From assembly GCA_947175325.1 (NCBI GenBank), contig CAMWME010000003.1:100770-164769 (forward strand): a stretch of DNA of 64,000 bases, in the 5' to 3' direction. The position numbers and the translations under genes were made by a program. The notes under the pieces were generated by a model. It was not told the origin of the DNA. It did not search any database and worked only from the letters and a program-made list of their open reading frames with translations. This stretch comes from an uncultured Clostridia bacterium (lineage in GTDB: Bacteria; Bacillota; Clostridia; Christensenellales; Borkfalkiaceae). This document shows positions 56,661-64,000 of the stretch, one piece after another (position 1 is the stretch's first letter; each line of letters begins with the position of its first letter).

Positions 56661-58196
56661 TTATTTATTATTTTCTTTTTGCTTTTTATAATCGTATATA
56701 CCAAGCATTACGCCGCCTACGACGATAGCAATAGGAATAAGCAGCAAGAACAGCCACCAATAAGATTTCGGCTCTTCCGCGGGTGCGGTAGGCGTTTGGT
56801 CGCTGCCGTTATTATCGGGTGCGGGCGTAGTAGGTTTTAATCTGTTTAATACCACGCTCGATTTATCGGTAATTTCGTTTTCGCCCGTCTCGTCAGAGAA
56901 ATAATTGTCGCACTCGCCGCAAGACCAGTATTCGGTATTGCCGTCCTCTTCATCGGTTGCCGCAACTGCCTCGTGGTGCGTAAGCGAGTGTCCGAGCGCT
57001 TTACCGTATTCAAACGTTTCCTCGCCGTACGCGCCACATTCGCAGGACTTATAACAAACGGCTTTTTCCGTACACGTTGCGGCAGATTTCAAATACATCT
57101 CTCCTACAACTTCTTGATTGAAATTATGAAATTCATTGTCCTTCCACGTTCCGCAACCGTTTTGGCAAGCGCGCCAATGAGCCAAGTGGTTCGCCATCCA
57201 CGGCGCATTTTCCCAGTTATGGTTGCCGATAGTTACCGTGCCGCTCGGTTCGTCGCTTAAATAAACACACTTTTCGGCATCATCGGGGATAAAGTAGTTC
57301 GAAGGGGCGTCGCTTTGATTATAGCCCGTTGCAATTTCACCTATTCTATTCACACCGATTTCTGCGCCCGCGGTAAGCTTGCCCGTAACCGTGCAAATAT
57401 CATAATTTACATCAACGTTATTATCGCTGCCGTCTGTCTTTTCATTGCCCGTTACGTTAGGAGCGCCGAAGACTTCGAACGTTGAACCATTCGCTAAGAA
57501 CACGCCGCCGCCAGTATTCGCAGTGTTGCGGCTTATCGTGCCGCCAGACATTTTAAACGTGGTGGAACCGTTAAGGTAAACGCCGCCGCCGTAACTTTCC
57601 GCAGTATTTTCGCTTATCGTGCCCCCCGTCATAGTAAACGTGGTGTTAACGAACACGCCACCACCGCCACTAGACGCAATATTTTCTCTTATCGTACCGC
57701 CGTTCATAATAAACGTACCACTATTCCAAACGAACACGCCACCGCCGCTGGTCGCTGTATTGCTGCTTATCGTGCCGCCCGACATTGTGAACGCACCGCC
57801 ACTAACAAGCACACCGCCACCGCGCTCTGCATTTCCACCCGTTATAATGCCCGCATCTTTGCAGTCGCACAAAGTGAACGTGGCGTTTTGGCTTACGGTG
57901 ATAACAGAATCGTTTCCGTCGCCCGTAACGTTGTGACCGTTAAGACAAAGGGTTACCGTGCCGCTGACGGTTATATTGCCGCTGATATTATCGCCAAGAT
58001 AATACGCGCCCGCCGTCAGATTGCCGCCCGCGGGACGAGCCGTCAACTCCGTCATCGTCGAATGGTCGTGAGTTTCTTCCGCGTCCGCGTGCGCCGTGGT
58101 TTTGGGCGAAAGCATAAACGCACACGCCAAAACAAGCATAGCCGCGATTATCGCCGACAATAAAATTAAACAAGGTTTTTTAAATGATTTGTACAT
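56661..58196 (-). CDS. secreted beta-helix surface protein with C-terminal anchor
   Basis: 511 aa. A signal peptide ends near TTAHA. A parallel beta-helix of about six repeats follows, of the form FTMSGGTISSNTATSGGGVFV. A Cys-rich region then carries CQNGCGTWKD and CKSCECGAYGEETFEYGKALGH (the E-Y-G-K-A-L-G-H type seen in gut surface proteins). A C-terminal membrane helix and basic tail end it. It should be cell-surface anchored and repeat-variable. GAGGA lies before the ATG. Confidence 0.82.
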   Translation of the reverse strand: MYKSFKKPCLILLSAIIAAMLVLACAFMLSPKTTAHADAEETHDHSTMTELTARPAGGNLTAGAYYLGDNISGNITVSGTVTLCLNGHNVTGDGNDSVITVSQNATFTLCDCKDAGIITGGNAERGGGVLVSGGAFTMSGGTISSNTATSGGGVFVWNSGTFIMNGGTIRENIASSGGGGVFVNTTFTMTGGTISENTAESYGGGVYLNGSTTFKMSGGTISRNTANTGGGVFLANGSTFEVFGAPNVTGNEKTDGSDNNVDVNYDICTVTGKLTAGAEIGVNRIGEIATGYNQSDAPSNYFIPDDAEKCVYLSDEPSGTVTIGNHNWENAPWMANHLAHWRACQNGCGTWKDNEFHNFNQEVVGEMYLKSAATCTEKAVCYKSCECGAYGEETFEYGKALGHSLTHHEAVAATDEEDGNTEYWSCGECDNYFSDETGENEITDKSSVVLNRLKPTTPAPDNNGSDQTPTAPAEEPKSYWWLFLLLIPIAIVVGGVMLGIYDYKKQKENNK

Positions 58197-58225
58197 AATT
58201 TATCCTCTTTGGTTTTTACCTTTGT

Positions 58226-58291
58226 ATTGTAACAAAAAATTGCCCTTACTGTCAATGAAAAAAGCCGCTACGCGAAGTAACGGCTTTTTAT
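58226..58291 (-). promoter_or_regulatory. terminator-promoter cassette, copy 3
   Basis: A terminator stem (AAGCCGCTACGCG/CGAAGTAACGGCTT, 58256-58291) is followed by TTGACA (58255-58250), 18 nt, TACAAT (58231-58226). Confidence 0.8.
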
Positions 58292-58302
58292 TTACTGTTT
58301 TG

Positions 58303-61300
58303 TTATTTTTTGGTATTTTTGATATTTACCTTTACGCGTGTTTTACCGCTATCGGTAGTAGTCGTTTTAGGCTTAACGACGTTTACCTTCGTTTCGGTAG
58401 CAGTCGTTTTAGGCTTAACATCGTTTACTTTCGTTTCGGTAGTAGTCGTTTTAGGCTTAACCGCATTTACCTTCGTTTCGGCAGTAGTCGTTTTAGGCTT
58501 AACCACGTTTACCTTCGTTTCGGCAGTAGTTGCTTTGGGCTTAGCCGCACTTGCTTTCGTTTCGGAAGTATCCGTTTCGGGGGTGCTGCCTCCGTCCGTA
58601 TTATTGTTGTCGGTAATTTTTATTACTCCGCATTTACATAACACGAAAACGACTGCTACGGCTAATAACGCTACGCCAACGAGGGACAACGATATCCATA
58701 AAGCGGCATTTGATTTGGGGGAAGGTTCCGTTCCGTCCGGGGTTTGACCCGCGCCGGGTACCCAACCTATTTCGAACGGCTCGTCTTCTTTCGGTGCACC
58801 GGCTATTTCGAACGCTTTGTCTTCGTTGACTATTTCGCCTAAGCCCTCGAATACGTTTTTGCTCGGCTTTACCGCAGATAAGCTAGGCATAATGTCTCCG
58901 GCGGGAGACGTGGTTTTGGTGGTATCTTCGTAGAGATTTACAAGTGATACCGTCGTAAACACGCCGTCGTTCTTGTTCGTTTCATACAAGTCGTTCATTA
59001 CCAATTTTACGTACTGCCCGTAAACGCTTTCGGCAAAATGAACTACCTTTAAATCGTCTATGTTCTCAAAGTTCTCACGCTTTCCCGCTTCCTTCCAATT
59101 TTCACCGTCTTCACTGACGTAAACCGTTACGTTTTTGGCAAAGATACTGAAGCTTGCGTTATATTGAGTCTGAACGAATTCCAAAGCCGAAATATATCTG
59201 GGAACGTCTAATTTAATGATTAAATACGGCGTATTTTCCGTCGCTTTTATGCTTTCCGCATAGTCGGTATGCCAATACGTTTTGGCGTTGCCGTCGATAG
59301 CGTTTACAGCGTAATTCGGTCTTTTTGAATCTTTCGATTGCGTAGAGAACCCTATCATTGATAAATAGTTTACGCTTATATATTTTCTTTCTGCGGTATC
59401 GTTATCGGCGGTAAACGCAAATACTCTTCCGTCGCTCGCGGGGTTTTTGGCGGTACCCTTTAATCTGACCTCTATTGCTTTATTGCCCGTGCAGTCGGGT
59501 GAAGCTTGTGCATAGGATATCCAACCCGTAGTAGGCGTATAATTACCCTCTGCGTCGGTGGTGAGATATCTCCATTCATAGTTGCCGTCAACGCCCATTA
59601 CTCTGTTTTCCCAGTCGTTGGCGTACAGCGTGTCGGGCATAGTAGGTTTTGCCGCCACGTCTATTCTGTACGCGTTATCGGGAGAGGCGCCTACGATATA
59701 TACGTAAATGTCGTTCTCCGTAGAAATTTTTACTAAATCTTCTTCGGGTAACCTATAGGCGTGGGATTGCCCCTCGTCAAAAGTAACTTCCTTCCACGTT
59801 TGTTTGCCGTCTACGCTGTATTTCCAAGTGAAAGTGCTGTCGTTGTAAGTATCCGCCCACACTATACAGCCCGCGTTTTCACCGTCGAACGAGAAGTCTG
59901 CAACCGACGTATCCGCCCCCCCTAAGATGAGGTTTGCTTTTACTTTTGCCGCAGTGCTTCCGCTGGTTTTTGCCTTAGTCAACGCGTCAAATTCTACGGT
60001 TTTTAACTGCGTAGTAAATACGGGGGTTAAAAGCACAGCCTTTGCTTCGTTTGAAAGAATGCTATCTTCTTCTGCGATTGACGTATCCGTTAAGAACAGT
60101 CTTAACAAGCAATGCATAGCCATCGGGTGGTTATACAGCGTGTCGCCGATTCGCTTTGCCAAGATACCGAAATCTTGAGCGGTTTTGTTTGACTTTGCCT
60201 TATACGTTCTAACTAGTCCGTACCACGCGTCAAGGTTTTTGGGTTGGGCGGTTAAAGCCTTTTCATACAAGTTCTCTTGCTTATCCAAATCGCCTTGATA
60301 TACTTTTGCAAGCCAAGTATATTCTTCCGCTTTCACGAAATTATCGTAATCGTTTAAACACTCTTGTGCAAGGTGGAAGAAAACGACGGTACCTCCGCCT
60401 CCGGAATTTCTTTGCCAAGCCGCGTTTCCCCAACTGAGCAAATGTCTCTCGTTTTTGGTCGCAGCTACCCAGCCGCCGACGTCGTTATCTATTTTCCAAG
60501 AGCCGTTTCCGTTGGCGTCTTTGCTGTAATACAATATCGCCGCGTGCCCGGGTTGACCTATTACGTTTGCGGGAATACCTCTGGCTCCCCTAATGTTGCA
60601 GCCGCTTTTCGAAATACCGCCGCACACGGAACCCGTCTTGAACTTATTGTTGAAGTTCATCCAGACCTTCTGAAGTTTTGCTTCACCTTCCGCGCTTCTC
60701 GAAACGGTAATTACGTAAGGCTCGTCACCTTCTCCGGCAGGAACCGTATAGCTCGTGTCCCACAGCCCGACTTTACCTTCTCCGACCGTACCTTCTTCGA
60801 ATTTATTATCATTGTTTGCTACGCCGTTGTCATTCTTGTAGTCTACGGCAAACAATTTATTGAAATAGTCATAGTTTTCGTTCGCATAAAATACCGGATT
60901 GTTATAATTCGGGTCGGTATATCTTACGTAAGAGTGCGGGGTGTGTAAATTTCCGGCGTTTTTCGGGTTGGCGTTAATTCTCGTTTGAACGTAATCGTTA
61001 AGCCAAAGAATAGATTCGTCGTCGATTATGTTGCTCATTATCCAGCGCATTTCTTCGACCTTTAAGCTTCCGAATAAGTTCATAGTTTCGTAAGCCCAGC
61101 TGCCGTCGGAATTTCTCGTCGCAACGAATCTTTCGGTTTCGTACATATATCTGTAAATTGCGTATCTTCTCAAAGCCTCGGACTGATTTTCGGGTCGTGA
61201 AGCTTGTAAGTAAGAACCTATCGTTTTATCGTGAGTCAACGCAATCGAGAACATCATAGTTCTATACAACTCACCGTAAGTTCTGTTCGGATACCACTTA

Positions 61301-62274
61301 TTGTTTAATAGCCTTGTATCTTTTAAATCGCCTTTATAGTGTTTGTATAACCTTGACAACTGAGTCAAAGAGTTATAGTAAGAGCCGCCGAAAGGGGTGC
61401 CCCCAAGCATAAACTCTCTTAAACTGTCTAAATCGTTTAAAAGCCACTTTAAAACGGCTTTATTATCTTCGTTGCTTACGCCTTCGTTGTTTGCATCACT
61501 TTCGCCGCTTTGGGTCGTAAATCTTTTCAAAGCGTACTGCCCTACTCTGCTTACGAATTCTCTTTGTAAAACGAGCAGCTCCAACTCCTTATCGTTCAAA
61601 TCGGCACCGCTTGCAACTTTGGCTTTTATCTGTGAGTCGTACGAGGTCAACGGCATAACGGCACCGTCACCGCCCGGAGAATTCGTCAGTTTGGCGTCTG
61701 CCCACGCCGCGTGGTCGTGTGCATTATTGCCCCCTCTTTTAGCATACAATTGCAAATATTTGGCTCCGCTTATATCTACGGATATAAATTCGGCTTCGGC
61801 TTGAGGCCCGATAAGTTGCGGACTCGTTACCATCCAAGTCCAAGTCGTTCCGTCCACGGAAGTGCCTACGTTAAACCCTACTCCGTCGCCTTTGGTTGCG
61901 GTTCTGTTTAATCCCACGTACGCAGTAAAATATCGGTAATTATAATTCTCGATATTATAATATAACGCAACGTAGGCCTTATTAGCGTTGGTGTGAGTAT
62001 ACAACCCTTTGTCAAACGTATACCAAGCCCCTTCTACTTTTAACTGCATTTTAGTGCCGTTGGCGTCCACCGCATCTTTTATCACGGGTCTGCCCGACTC
62101 TATATTCTCGCTCTTGTAGAAGTCTAAGGAGGACAAATATAAGTCTTTATCGCTTGAAGCTTCTTCGGCAAATGCGTTTAAGGTATTTAAACCCAAACCG
62201 CCGAAAAGCAATAACGCGCATAAAAATAAACTCGCTAAAATCAATAATGCGTGCTTCGTTTTTTTCTTTACCAT
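58303..62274 (-). CDS. large secreted protein: NPCBM, transglutaminase-like, F5/8C-like, repeat tail
   Basis: 1323 aa from ATG 62274 (AGGAG upstream). A signal peptide ends near NAFAEE. An NPCBM-type carbohydrate module covers about 40-190. A helical region follows. A transglutaminase-like core is marked by GSVCGGISKSGCNIRGARGIPANVIGQPGHAAILYY (Cys and His). A TPR-like helix set, an F5/8C-like module (YAVNAIDGNAKTYWHTDYAES) and a membrane helix (WISLSLVGVALLAVAVVFVLC) come next. The tail has five repeats of VNVVKPKTTTAETK type. It is probably a wall-associated cysteine protease or glycan-binding enzyme. Confidence 0.8.
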   Translation of the reverse strand: MVKKKTKHALLILASLFLCALLLFGGLGLNTLNAFAEEASSDKDLYLSSLDFYKSENIESGRPVIKDAVDANGTKMQLKVEGAWYTFDKGLYTHTNANKAYVALYYNIENYNYRYFTAYVGLNRTATKGDGVGFNVGTSVDGTTWTWMVTSPQLIGPQAEAEFISVDISGAKYLQLYAKRGGNNAHDHAAWADAKLTNSPGGDGAVMPLTSYDSQIKAKVASGADLNDKELELLVLQREFVSRVGQYALKRFTTQSGESDANNEGVSNEDNKAVLKWLLNDLDSLREFMLGGTPFGGSYYNSLTQLSRLYKHYKGDLKDTRLLNNKWYPNRTYGELYRTMMFSIALTHDKTIGSYLQASRPENQSEALRRYAIYRYMYETERFVATRNSDGSWAYETMNLFGSLKVEEMRWIMSNIIDDESILWLNDYVQTRINANPKNAGNLHTPHSYVRYTDPNYNNPVFYANENYDYFNKLFAVDYKNDNGVANNDNKFEEGTVGEGKVGLWDTSYTVPAGEGDEPYVITVSRSAEGEAKLQKVWMNFNNKFKTGSVCGGISKSGCNIRGARGIPANVIGQPGHAAILYYSKDANGNGSWKIDNDVGGWVAATKNERHLLSWGNAAWQRNSGGGGTVVFFHLAQECLNDYDNFVKAEEYTWLAKVYQGDLDKQENLYEKALTAQPKNLDAWYGLVRTYKAKSNKTAQDFGILAKRIGDTLYNHPMAMHCLLRLFLTDTSIAEEDSILSNEAKAVLLTPVFTTQLKTVEFDALTKAKTSGSTAAKVKANLILGGADTSVADFSFDGENAGCIVWADTYNDSTFTWKYSVDGKQTWKEVTFDEGQSHAYRLPEEDLVKISTENDIYVYIVGASPDNAYRIDVAAKPTMPDTLYANDWENRVMGVDGNYEWRYLTTDAEGNYTPTTGWISYAQASPDCTGNKAIEVRLKGTAKNPASDGRVFAFTADNDTAERKYISVNYLSMIGFSTQSKDSKRPNYAVNAIDGNAKTYWHTDYAESIKATENTPYLIIKLDVPRYISALEFVQTQYNASFSIFAKNVTVYVSEDGENWKEAGKRENFENIDDLKVVHFAESVYGQYVKLVMNDLYETNKNDGVFTTVSLVNLYEDTTKTTSPAGDIMPSLSAVKPSKNVFEGLGEIVNEDKAFEIAGAPKEDEPFEIGWVPGAGQTPDGTEPSPKSNAALWISLSLVGVALLAVAVVFVLCKCGVIKITDNNNTDGGSTPETDTSETKASAAKPKATTAETKVNVVKPKTTTAETKVNAVKPKTTTTETKVNDVKPKTTATETKVNVVKPKTTTTDSGKTRVKVNIKNTKK
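58350..58565. repeat. short tandem coding repeats
   Basis: About five units of ~45 bp encode KVN-VVKPKTTTAET. Synonymous changes are few. This is the cytosolic tail of the 1323-aa protein. Confidence 0.8.
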
Positions 62275-62400
62275 AAATATACTCCTAACAAAACCGACCA
62301 AGTATAAAAATTATATATTATATTATATCACAATAATTACAAAAGGTAAATATTTTTTTCATTTCTCCTCCATTTATTTATCAAGCCGCCGTGATAAATA

Positions 62401-62437
62401 GAAAAACGACGCGGACGAACCGCGCCGTTTTTTATTT
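62401..62437. terminator. terminator of the regulator gene
   Basis: AAAAACGACGCGG pairs with CCGCGCCGTTTTT. A closely related stem lies at 63397-63425. Confidence 0.75.
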
Positions 62438-62483
62438 GCTATTTATTTACTTTCAAGGGTTCTCGACGTTGGCGTACGACCGA

Positions 62484-63287
62484 CTAAGACAGCAATGCCT
62501 TGACGATTGATGCCGCCCACTTTAAATATGCGGGGACGTTACTATCTATCAGCGTTTTGACGTGTTGCTTAGTTTCGAAAGTCATACGCCCCACGTACTC
62601 GAACACGCTGCCGTCGGCTTTGTGTCCGCCTACCGCAATCATCGCCCGCGCATGGTCGCCTATCGCTACGTATCGCCCTATTGCAAGTGCGCCGACTGAA
62701 ACGTCGCCTATTGCGATTGCGCCCAAGGCAAACGCGCCGAAGCTTATTGCGCCTACTGCAAATATACCCGCCGAAATCGTACCGACGCCAAACAAAGCGG
62801 CGGCGAATACGCCTAACGAAAACAGCAGCCCCAGCGACAAAGTCCCGACGGATATTACCCCGAGAGACAGCACGCCCACGGATATTACGCCGCAAGAGCG
62901 TACGCCTATGGCTATAATACCTTTCGCTTTGACGCCTATCGCAATAATACCGTGTGCATTTTTAGCTACGTGCCACAACGGCATACCCCATAAAGTGCGT
63001 TTGCTTTTGCGTTCCTTTATCTTGGGAATACGGATTTCAAACGCGTAAGGTTCGTCGTCGTGAGTTTTAGCGGGCTGCGGTTTTGCTTCGTCAACGTCTA
63101 AAAGAAGATAATCGGACGAGCAGTTAAACGTTTCGCAAATTTTAATAAGCTTGTCCGTTTCGGGATATGCCGAATCGCTTTCCCATTTGCTTACCGATTG
63201 TCTGGATACGCCAAGTAGGTCGGCAAGCTGTTCTTGCGTGTAATTCTGCTCCCGCCTGAGTTTTGCAAGCTTGTCACCGAAAGTCAT
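62484..63287 (-). CDS. XRE-family regulator with glycine-rich repeat tail
   Basis: 267 aa from ATG 63287. The Cro/C1-type helix-turn-helix is at the N-terminus (KLAKLRREQNYTQEQLADLLGVSRQSVSKWESDSAYPETDKLIKIC). Residues about 110-230 repeat GIIAIGVKAKGIIAIG and ISVGVLSLGVISVG, a hydrophobic glycine-rich pattern that may form a beta-helix or membrane-associated sheet. It would sense something at the membrane and bind DNA. AGGAG lies 11 nt before the ATG. Confidence 0.8.
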   Translation of the reverse strand: MTFGDKLAKLRREQNYTQEQLADLLGVSRQSVSKWESDSAYPETDKLIKICETFNCSSDYLLLDVDEAKPQPAKTHDDEPYAFEIRIPKIKERKSKRTLWGMPLWHVAKNAHGIIAIGVKAKGIIAIGVRSCGVISVGVLSLGVISVGTLSLGLLFSLGVFAAALFGVGTISAGIFAVGAISFGAFALGAIAIGDVSVGALAIGRYVAIGDHARAMIAVGGHKADGSVFEYVGRMTFETKQHVKTLIDSNVPAYLKWAASIVKALLS

Positions 63288-63396
63288 AGTCAGTGTCACT
63301 CCTATTTAGCCTTTGAGTAGATTATACACCTATTAAGCTGAAAATACCACCTCTTTCAAGTTTCTTTACGTAAACTTTGGGTTGCGTTTGCAAAAA

Positions 63397-63425
63397 AACG
63401 ACGCGGACAACCCGCGCCGTTTTTG
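63397..63425. terminator. terminator of the 146-aa gene
   Basis: AAAACGACGCGG pairs with CCGCGCCGTTTT, flanked by a T run on the plus strand and an A run on the other side. Confidence 0.75.
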
Positions 63426-63442
63426 TGTATTTGCTTTTAAAA

Positions 63443-63883
63443 TTATTCGCTTTTTTCGGAGGTCTGTTCTGCGGGGGCGGATTCTTCCTTTTTCTTAATA
63501 AGCGTTAAATACATCCACGCCCCGAAAGTCAACGCCGTGCTGACAACAAGCGTGAGCGCAGTCGCCAAATACCCACTATCTACAGATGAATACCCGTATT
63601 CTATAACGTCGCTCACCGCAAACGCAATCAATGAAATAACGCAATATGTAACCACCGTAATTGCAAGGCTTAAATTTACAGCAAAACTATGCTTTTTATT
63701 TACGCAAAATACTACGGTGAATGCCGTGCCCAACAAAAAAGCACCCAGCGTTACCCCGCCGTATTCCACGTGCTCATCGGCAAGCAAATCTATACTTTGG
63801 GCGAACGCCGCAACGATTACCGTGATAAGCGACACCAGCGAAACGCCCAAAACAACACATGCAACAGTTTTCTTTTCTTTCAT
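63443..63883 (-). CDS. four-helix membrane protein
   Basis: 146 aa. Four membrane helices (VACVVLGVSLVSLITVIVAAFAQ, GAFLLGTAFTVVFCV, LAITVVTYCVISLIAFAVSDV and ALTLVVSTALTFGAWMYLTLI) are followed by a charged tail. Function unknown. AAGGAG precedes the ATG, and it follows another minus-strand gene by about 47 nt. Confidence 0.75.
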   Translation of the reverse strand: MKEKKTVACVVLGVSLVSLITVIVAAFAQSIDLLADEHVEYGGVTLGAFLLGTAFTVVFCVNKKHSFAVNLSLAITVVTYCVISLIAFAVSDVIEYGYSSVDSGYLATALTLVVSTALTFGAWMYLTLIKKKEESAPAEQTSEKSE

Positions 63884-63930
63884 AGTTTTTCTCCTTATAA
63901 ATAATATCCTATTTACGCCTTAGCCGCATT

Positions 63931-63999
63931 TTAGCGGTAAAGGTAAATGCCGCCCCAACCGACGTTCGTTACTCCGCCGATTTCCGTAACCGGAACGGT
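63931..63999 (-). CDS. 3' end of an upstream gene, cut by the window edge
   Basis: The frame TVPVTEIGGVTNVGWGGIYLYR ends at TAA 63931. It has no internal stop to the window edge. Too short to identify. Confidence 0.45.
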   Translation of the reverse strand, partial: TVPVTEIGGVTNVGWGGIYLYR

Positions 64000-64000
64000 C

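Noticed and set aside
58350..58565. Short regular repeats as a CRISPR array
   Set aside because: The ~45-bp units have no unique spacers and encode a repeat peptide tail.

Overview
The window looks like the chromosome of an uncultured gut-type member of the Bacillota, probably class Clostridia. This is inferred, not measured. It rests on LuxS, an archaeal-type phosphoglycerate mutase, queuine salvage genes, lipoproteins and BIG2/InlB-type surface proteins, strong SigA promoters (TTGACA-17-TATAAT recurs many times) and Clostridia-like mobile elements. At least six genes have a -10 box only 6-9 nt before the start codon and no Shine-Dalgarno sequence, so leaderless mRNAs seem common.

Layout. 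1-4.2 kb (minus): a membrane protein with a degenerate GH3 domain and a degenerate AAA+ domain, followed by a membrane-anchored AAA+ ATPase cut by the window edge. 4.3-8.2 kb: LMW tyrosine phosphatase, amidase-like protein, membrane protein, and a queuine salvage pair (radical SAM plus YhhQ-type transporter) behind a likely preQ1 riboswitch. 8.2-13.6 kb: BIG2 lipoprotein, M6-type metalloprotease lipoprotein, unknown protein. 13.8-22.1 kb: an AT-rich island with an SF2 helicase-nuclease fusion, a broken IS3-family element, a UvrD-like helicase and an unrecognised partner; part of it lies between two near-identical copies of the tmRNA terminator. 22.2-22.6 kb: tmRNA (minus) with an unusually long predicted tag.

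22.7-29.5 kb is housekeeping: a plus-strand run (PfkB kinase, PPTase, MTA/SAH nucleosidase, LuxS, uracil-DNA glycosylase, ApgM) facing a minus-strand run (rRNA methyltransferase, pseudouridine synthase, GNAT). 29.6-38.3 kb holds a compact phage head cassette (TerL, small protein, portal, scaffold-like, capsid, connector, propeller-like protein, ArpU-like regulator) with no integrase, tail or lysis genes. 38.5-40.7 kb has a surface membrane protein and six tRNA genes.

40.7-47.85 kb is a probable integrative element at the 3' end of tRNA-Lys(CTT): large serine recombinase, HUH Rep, a 47-aa gene, several long hairpins, a zinc-ribbon/VSR-like nuclease, and a pair made of a HEPN-like and a ParB-like protein. 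47.9-51 kb: small P-loop kinase, HIT-like protein, a 2H phosphoesterase behind what looks like a threonine-codon attenuator, an ACT-domain protein and a membrane protein. 51-55.3 kb: SDR dehydrogenase, iron-type alcohol dehydrogenase, cardiolipin synthase, beta-carbonic anhydrase. 55.4-62.3 kb: three surface or secreted repeat proteins separated by copies of one terminator-promoter cassette. 62.4-64 kb: a HTH regulator with a glycine-rich repeat tail, a membrane protein and the 3' end of one more gene.

The most unusual observations are the threonine attenuator on an RNA-type 2H phosphoesterase gene, the helicase cassette inserted at a duplicated tmRNA terminator, the pseudo-GH3/pseudo-AAA+ protein paired with an active-looking AAA+ protein, a dispersed ~30-bp repeat found inside and between genes, the tail-less capsid cassette and the long tmRNA tag.
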